Source: an uncultured cyanobacterium
GTDB taxonomy: Bacteria; Cyanobacteriota; Cyanobacteriia; PCC-6307; Cyanobiaceae
DNA length: 6,861 nucleotides
Direction of reading: 5' to 3'
NCBI GenBank assembly: GCA_903831165.1
Contig: CAIKWV010000367.1
Span: 1 to 6,861 of the forward strand
The notes beneath the pieces are model-generated. The model had not been told where the DNA came from. It worked only from the letters and a program-made list of their open reading frames with translations, and made no database searches. Below are positions 5,237 through 6,861 of this stretch, one piece after another. Each line of letters opens with the position of its first letter. Within the stretch, counting starts at the first letter, position 1. Both the position numbers and the translations under genes were made by a program.

Positions 5237-6377
5237 AGCCCCAGAGCCGACGACGGGGCGGGGCGGCCAGGCGCTGGTGGGTGTCGGCCAGCAGATCGGG
5301 AATCGGCAGCCCGAGGGGACACCGGGGCAGGCAGTCGCCACAGCGGTTACAGGCCCCGGCATCGTGCTGCTCCCACCAGTGGCCGGCGCGACCGATCAGG
5401 GCGTAGCGCTCGCTGGCAAAGCTCTGCATGCCATGGCCCAGGGCCAGATTGCGCAGCCGCAGCAGGGCGGGGATCGGCACGGCGCTGGGGCAGGGCAGGC
5501 ACTGGCGGCACTGGCCGCAAAGGCTTGTGCCCAGCCGACTGCGCCCCTGATGCTCCAGCCTGGCCAGGGCCCGCTGTTCAGCGTCGCTGAGGGCCTGATC
5601 GGCGTGGGCCAGCAAGCCCGCCCAGGCCAGGTCGGAGGGCTGGGCCGCCCCGAGGGTCAGGGTGCTGATGCCCTCGGCCAACAGCAGGCGATAGGCCAGC
5701 TCCAGCGGCGCAAAAGGGGCGCAGTCGGCCACCAGCTCGGCCGGAGGGTCGTAGAGCCGCCCGCCCTTGTCCGCCGGGGAGATGGCCATCACGCCAAGTC
5801 CCTCGGCCAGGGCCGAGCGGGCCAGGGGGATCCGCTCCCGGTCGAACAGGTGCAGATGCAGGCTGCAGAAGGAGAAGCGACCGGAGGCCAGGGCCTCGGT
5901 GATCAGCTCCGTGGCGCCATGGCTGGAGAAGCCCACCTGCCCCACCAGCCCTTCCCCCAGAGCCCAGGCCAGCAGCTCCCGCCCGGGTCCGTGCAGGGCC
6001 CAGTGCAGATGCTCGTCCAGGTTGAGGCCATGCACGGCCAGGTTGTCGAGCCGCGTGATGCCCAGCCGGTGCAGCAGGGCCTTGAGCTGGGCCTGACCCG
6101 CCGCCAGGGACAGGCCGGGCAGCAGCTTGCTGGTCAGCACCAGATCCCGGCGCTGCTCGGGCTGGCGGGCCTCCAGATCCTGCAGCGCGGCCCCGAGGAA
6201 GGACTCGGCCGGCCCGTAGGCGGGGGCGGTCTCGAGATGGTTGATGCCAACCGCCAGGGCCGCCTCCAGCACGGCCCCCATCTGGGCGGGGCTGTCGACA
6301 CAGCGCATGGTGCCCAGGGTGAACAGAGACACCGGCCGCCCGAGCCCGAAGGGACGGCGGCGGGCTTCAGTCGTCAC
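5235..6377 (-). CDS. Aldo/keto reductase with C-terminal ferredoxin-like cysteine clusters
   Basis: Predicted 380-residue NAD(P)H-type aldo/keto reductase fused to an iron-sulfur-type tail; substrate unknown. In the TIM-barrel part, HLETAPAYG gives Tyr54 as the proton donor, TSK gives Lys84 and AVHGLN gives His116. These fit the AKR tetrad, but Glu49 stands where most members have Asp. VGFSSHG and ISPADKGG are further barrel motifs. The tail has C287-x2-C290-x2-C293-x2-C296-P and C343-x2-C346-x2-C349-x3-C353-P, consistent with two [4Fe-4S] clusters. The protein ends RRRLWG. I chose GTG at 6377 because it starts just before the conserved-looking VSLFTLGTMR and overlaps the upstream stop by 11 nt. 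The frame runs open to 6521, but that part is an Arg/Pro-rich shadow of the neighbour. There is no signal peptide, so it should be cytoplasmic, probably using ferredoxin or another redox partner (inference). Confidence 0.9.
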   Translation of the reverse strand: MTTEARRRPFGLGRPVSLFTLGTMRCVDSPAQMGAVLEAALAVGINHLETAPAYGPAESFLGAALQDLEARQPEQRRDLVLTSKLLPGLSLAAGQAQLKALLHRLGITRLDNLAVHGLNLDEHLHWALHGPGRELLAWALGEGLVGQVGFSSHGATELITEALASGRFSFCSLHLHLFDRERIPLARSALAEGLGVMAISPADKGGRLYDPPAELVADCAPFAPLELAYRLLLAEGISTLTLGAAQPSDLAWAGLLAHADQALSDAEQRALARLEHQGRSRLGTSLCGQCRQCLPCPSAVPIPALLRLRNLALGHGMQSFASERYALIGRAGHWWEQHDAGACNRCGDCLPRCPLGLPIPDLLADTHQRLAAPPRRRLWG

Positions 6378-6861
6378 GGTTGGGTTCGGCCCCGCCGGGG
6401 GGGCCTTCCGGCGGCTCCGCCGCTGAGCCACCGGGCGGTTCGGGGAGAGGAGGCGCCCCCGGCTCCGGCTGGGGCTCCTGCCCTGAACTCGGCACGGCAA
6501 ACGGCGATTCCGCCGCAGCACGCGGCTCCTGATCGGCGCCTGACGACGCCCCGGCTGGCCCGGTTTCCCCAGAAGCCTCAGACTCGCCGGTGTCCTCGGA
6601 CAGGCCCGCTCCCCCAGCCTCGGCCGATCCTTTGCCGAGATGGCGGATCAGTTCCGCCGGGCTGGTGCGCTCGAGGAAGCGGCGGAAATCGGCCTTCTCC
6701 TCGGCGTCCGCCTCCGCATCCACCGGTATCGAGGCATCTCCGACCACCTCCTCCAGCATCCAGATGCCGCTGCCGCAGCGCAGGGCCAGGGCGATGGCAT
6801 CGCTGGGGCGGGCATCGAGCTCCAGGGCTTCGCCGCTGCCCTTGAGCAGTTTCAGCACCGC
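6367..6861 (-). CDS. Bifunctional nuclease-family (DUF151) protein, C-terminal part, with acidic Pro/Glu-rich tail
   Basis: The gene enters from the right edge, so its N-terminus is missing; 164 residues are visible. The frame is open to base 6861, so GTG at 6858 should not be taken as the start. The segment LELDARPSDAIALALRCG is the hallmark of the bifunctional nuclease/DUF151 family, whose plant members show DNase and RNase activity. A helical stretch, DFRRFLERTSPAELIRHLGKG, closes the folded domain. The last 86 residues are low-complexity Glu/Pro/Gly/Ala/Ser sequence with 17 acidic and only 2 basic residues, ending EPNRDD; such a long tail is not part of the core family. The stop lies 11 nt inside the reductase gene that follows, so the two are likely cotranscribed. 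Cellular role in cyanobacteria is not established. Confidence 0.85.
   Translation of the reverse strand, partial: AVLKLLKGSGEALELDARPSDAIALALRCGSGIWMLEEVVGDASIPVDAEADAEEKADFRRFLERTSPAELIRHLGKGSAEAGGAGLSEDTGESEASGETGPAGASSGADQEPRAAAESPFAVPSSGQEPQPEPGAPPLPEPPGGSAAEPPEGPPGGAEPNRDD
6370..6627 (-). other. Acidic low-complexity tail of the nuclease-family protein
   Basis: These 86 codons encode Gly/Ala/Ser/Glu sequence first and Pro/Glu-rich sequence (PEPG, PLPEPPGG, PPEGPPGG) later. There is no predicted fold. The net charge is strongly negative, the opposite of the TopA tail at the other end of the window. Confidence 0.75.

Noticed and set aside
4154..5362. A 402-codon minus-strand frame antisense to the Tat lipoprotein gene
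   Set aside because: Gln/Gly-rich shadow of the + strand gene with no motif.
6378..6521. N-terminal extension of the reductase frame
   Set aside because: It is an Arg/Pro/Ser-rich shadow of the nuclease-family tail. Reductase-like sequence begins only at GTG 6377.
5145..6845. A 566-codon open frame on the + strand
   Set aside because: It runs antisense to the clearly recognised reductase and nuclease-family genes, is rich in Gly/Gln/Ala/Pro without domain character, and is open only because of codon bias on the other strand.
1..6861. HIP1 octamers (GCGATCGC), common in many cyanobacteria
   Set aside because: Only near matches such as GCGATCGG (around 3320 and 4064) were found; no exact copy on reading through.
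1..6861. Defence system, CRISPR array, prophage or insertion sequence
   Set aside because: No spaced direct repeats, transposase or integrase motifs, or terminal inverted repeats. All recognised genes look like native housekeeping or metabolic genes with uniform codon use.

Overview
The window looks like chromosome from a very GC-rich picocyanobacterium of the Synechococcus/Cyanobium group. The evidence is gene content and style: a TopA that ends in Gly-aromatic C-terminal repeats rather than zinc fingers, the UPF0284/TIGR00303 CobT-like protein, a DUF2232 membrane protein, a cyanobacterial-type aldo/keto reductase with a ferredoxin-like tail, and a bifunctional nuclease (DUF151) protein. Third codon positions are almost all G or C, and start sites mostly lack a strong Shine-Dalgarno. 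The assignment to a freshwater-like, high-GC lineage is inference. I found no exact HIP1 octamer, tRNA, rRNA, CRISPR array, insertion sequence or phage gene.

Left part (1-3595, + strand): a tightly packed run of four genes. It holds the C-terminal end of DNA topoisomerase I (topA), a small lipoprotein with a long Ala/Pro/Gly linker, a DUF2232 (YybS-like) membrane protein, and the CobT-like protein. Two junctions are 4-nt TTGA overlaps with TTG starts and the third is a 1-nt gap, so the set probably works as one transcript with coupled translation.

Middle (3596-4204): a 609-nt gap with no convincing conventional gene. It contains a weak terminator-like hairpin after the CobT-like gene, two further perfect inverted repeats, and a doubtful 53-codon minus-strand reading frame that may be a gene remnant.

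Right part: a + strand Tat-dependent lipoprotein resembling an ABC-transporter solute-binding protein (4205-5221). It converges, across 13 nt holding a small hairpin, on a minus-strand pair: the bifunctional nuclease-family gene (truncated by the right edge) followed by the aldo/keto reductase, which overlap by 11 nt. No permease or ATPase gene accompanies the binding protein.

No obviously new multi-gene system is present. The points most worth a second look are the structured 609-nt gap, the redox enzyme with Glu in place of the usual catalytic Asp and two cysteine clusters, the retained CobT-like glutamate, and the contrasting low-complexity tails (basic on TopA, acidic on the nuclease).
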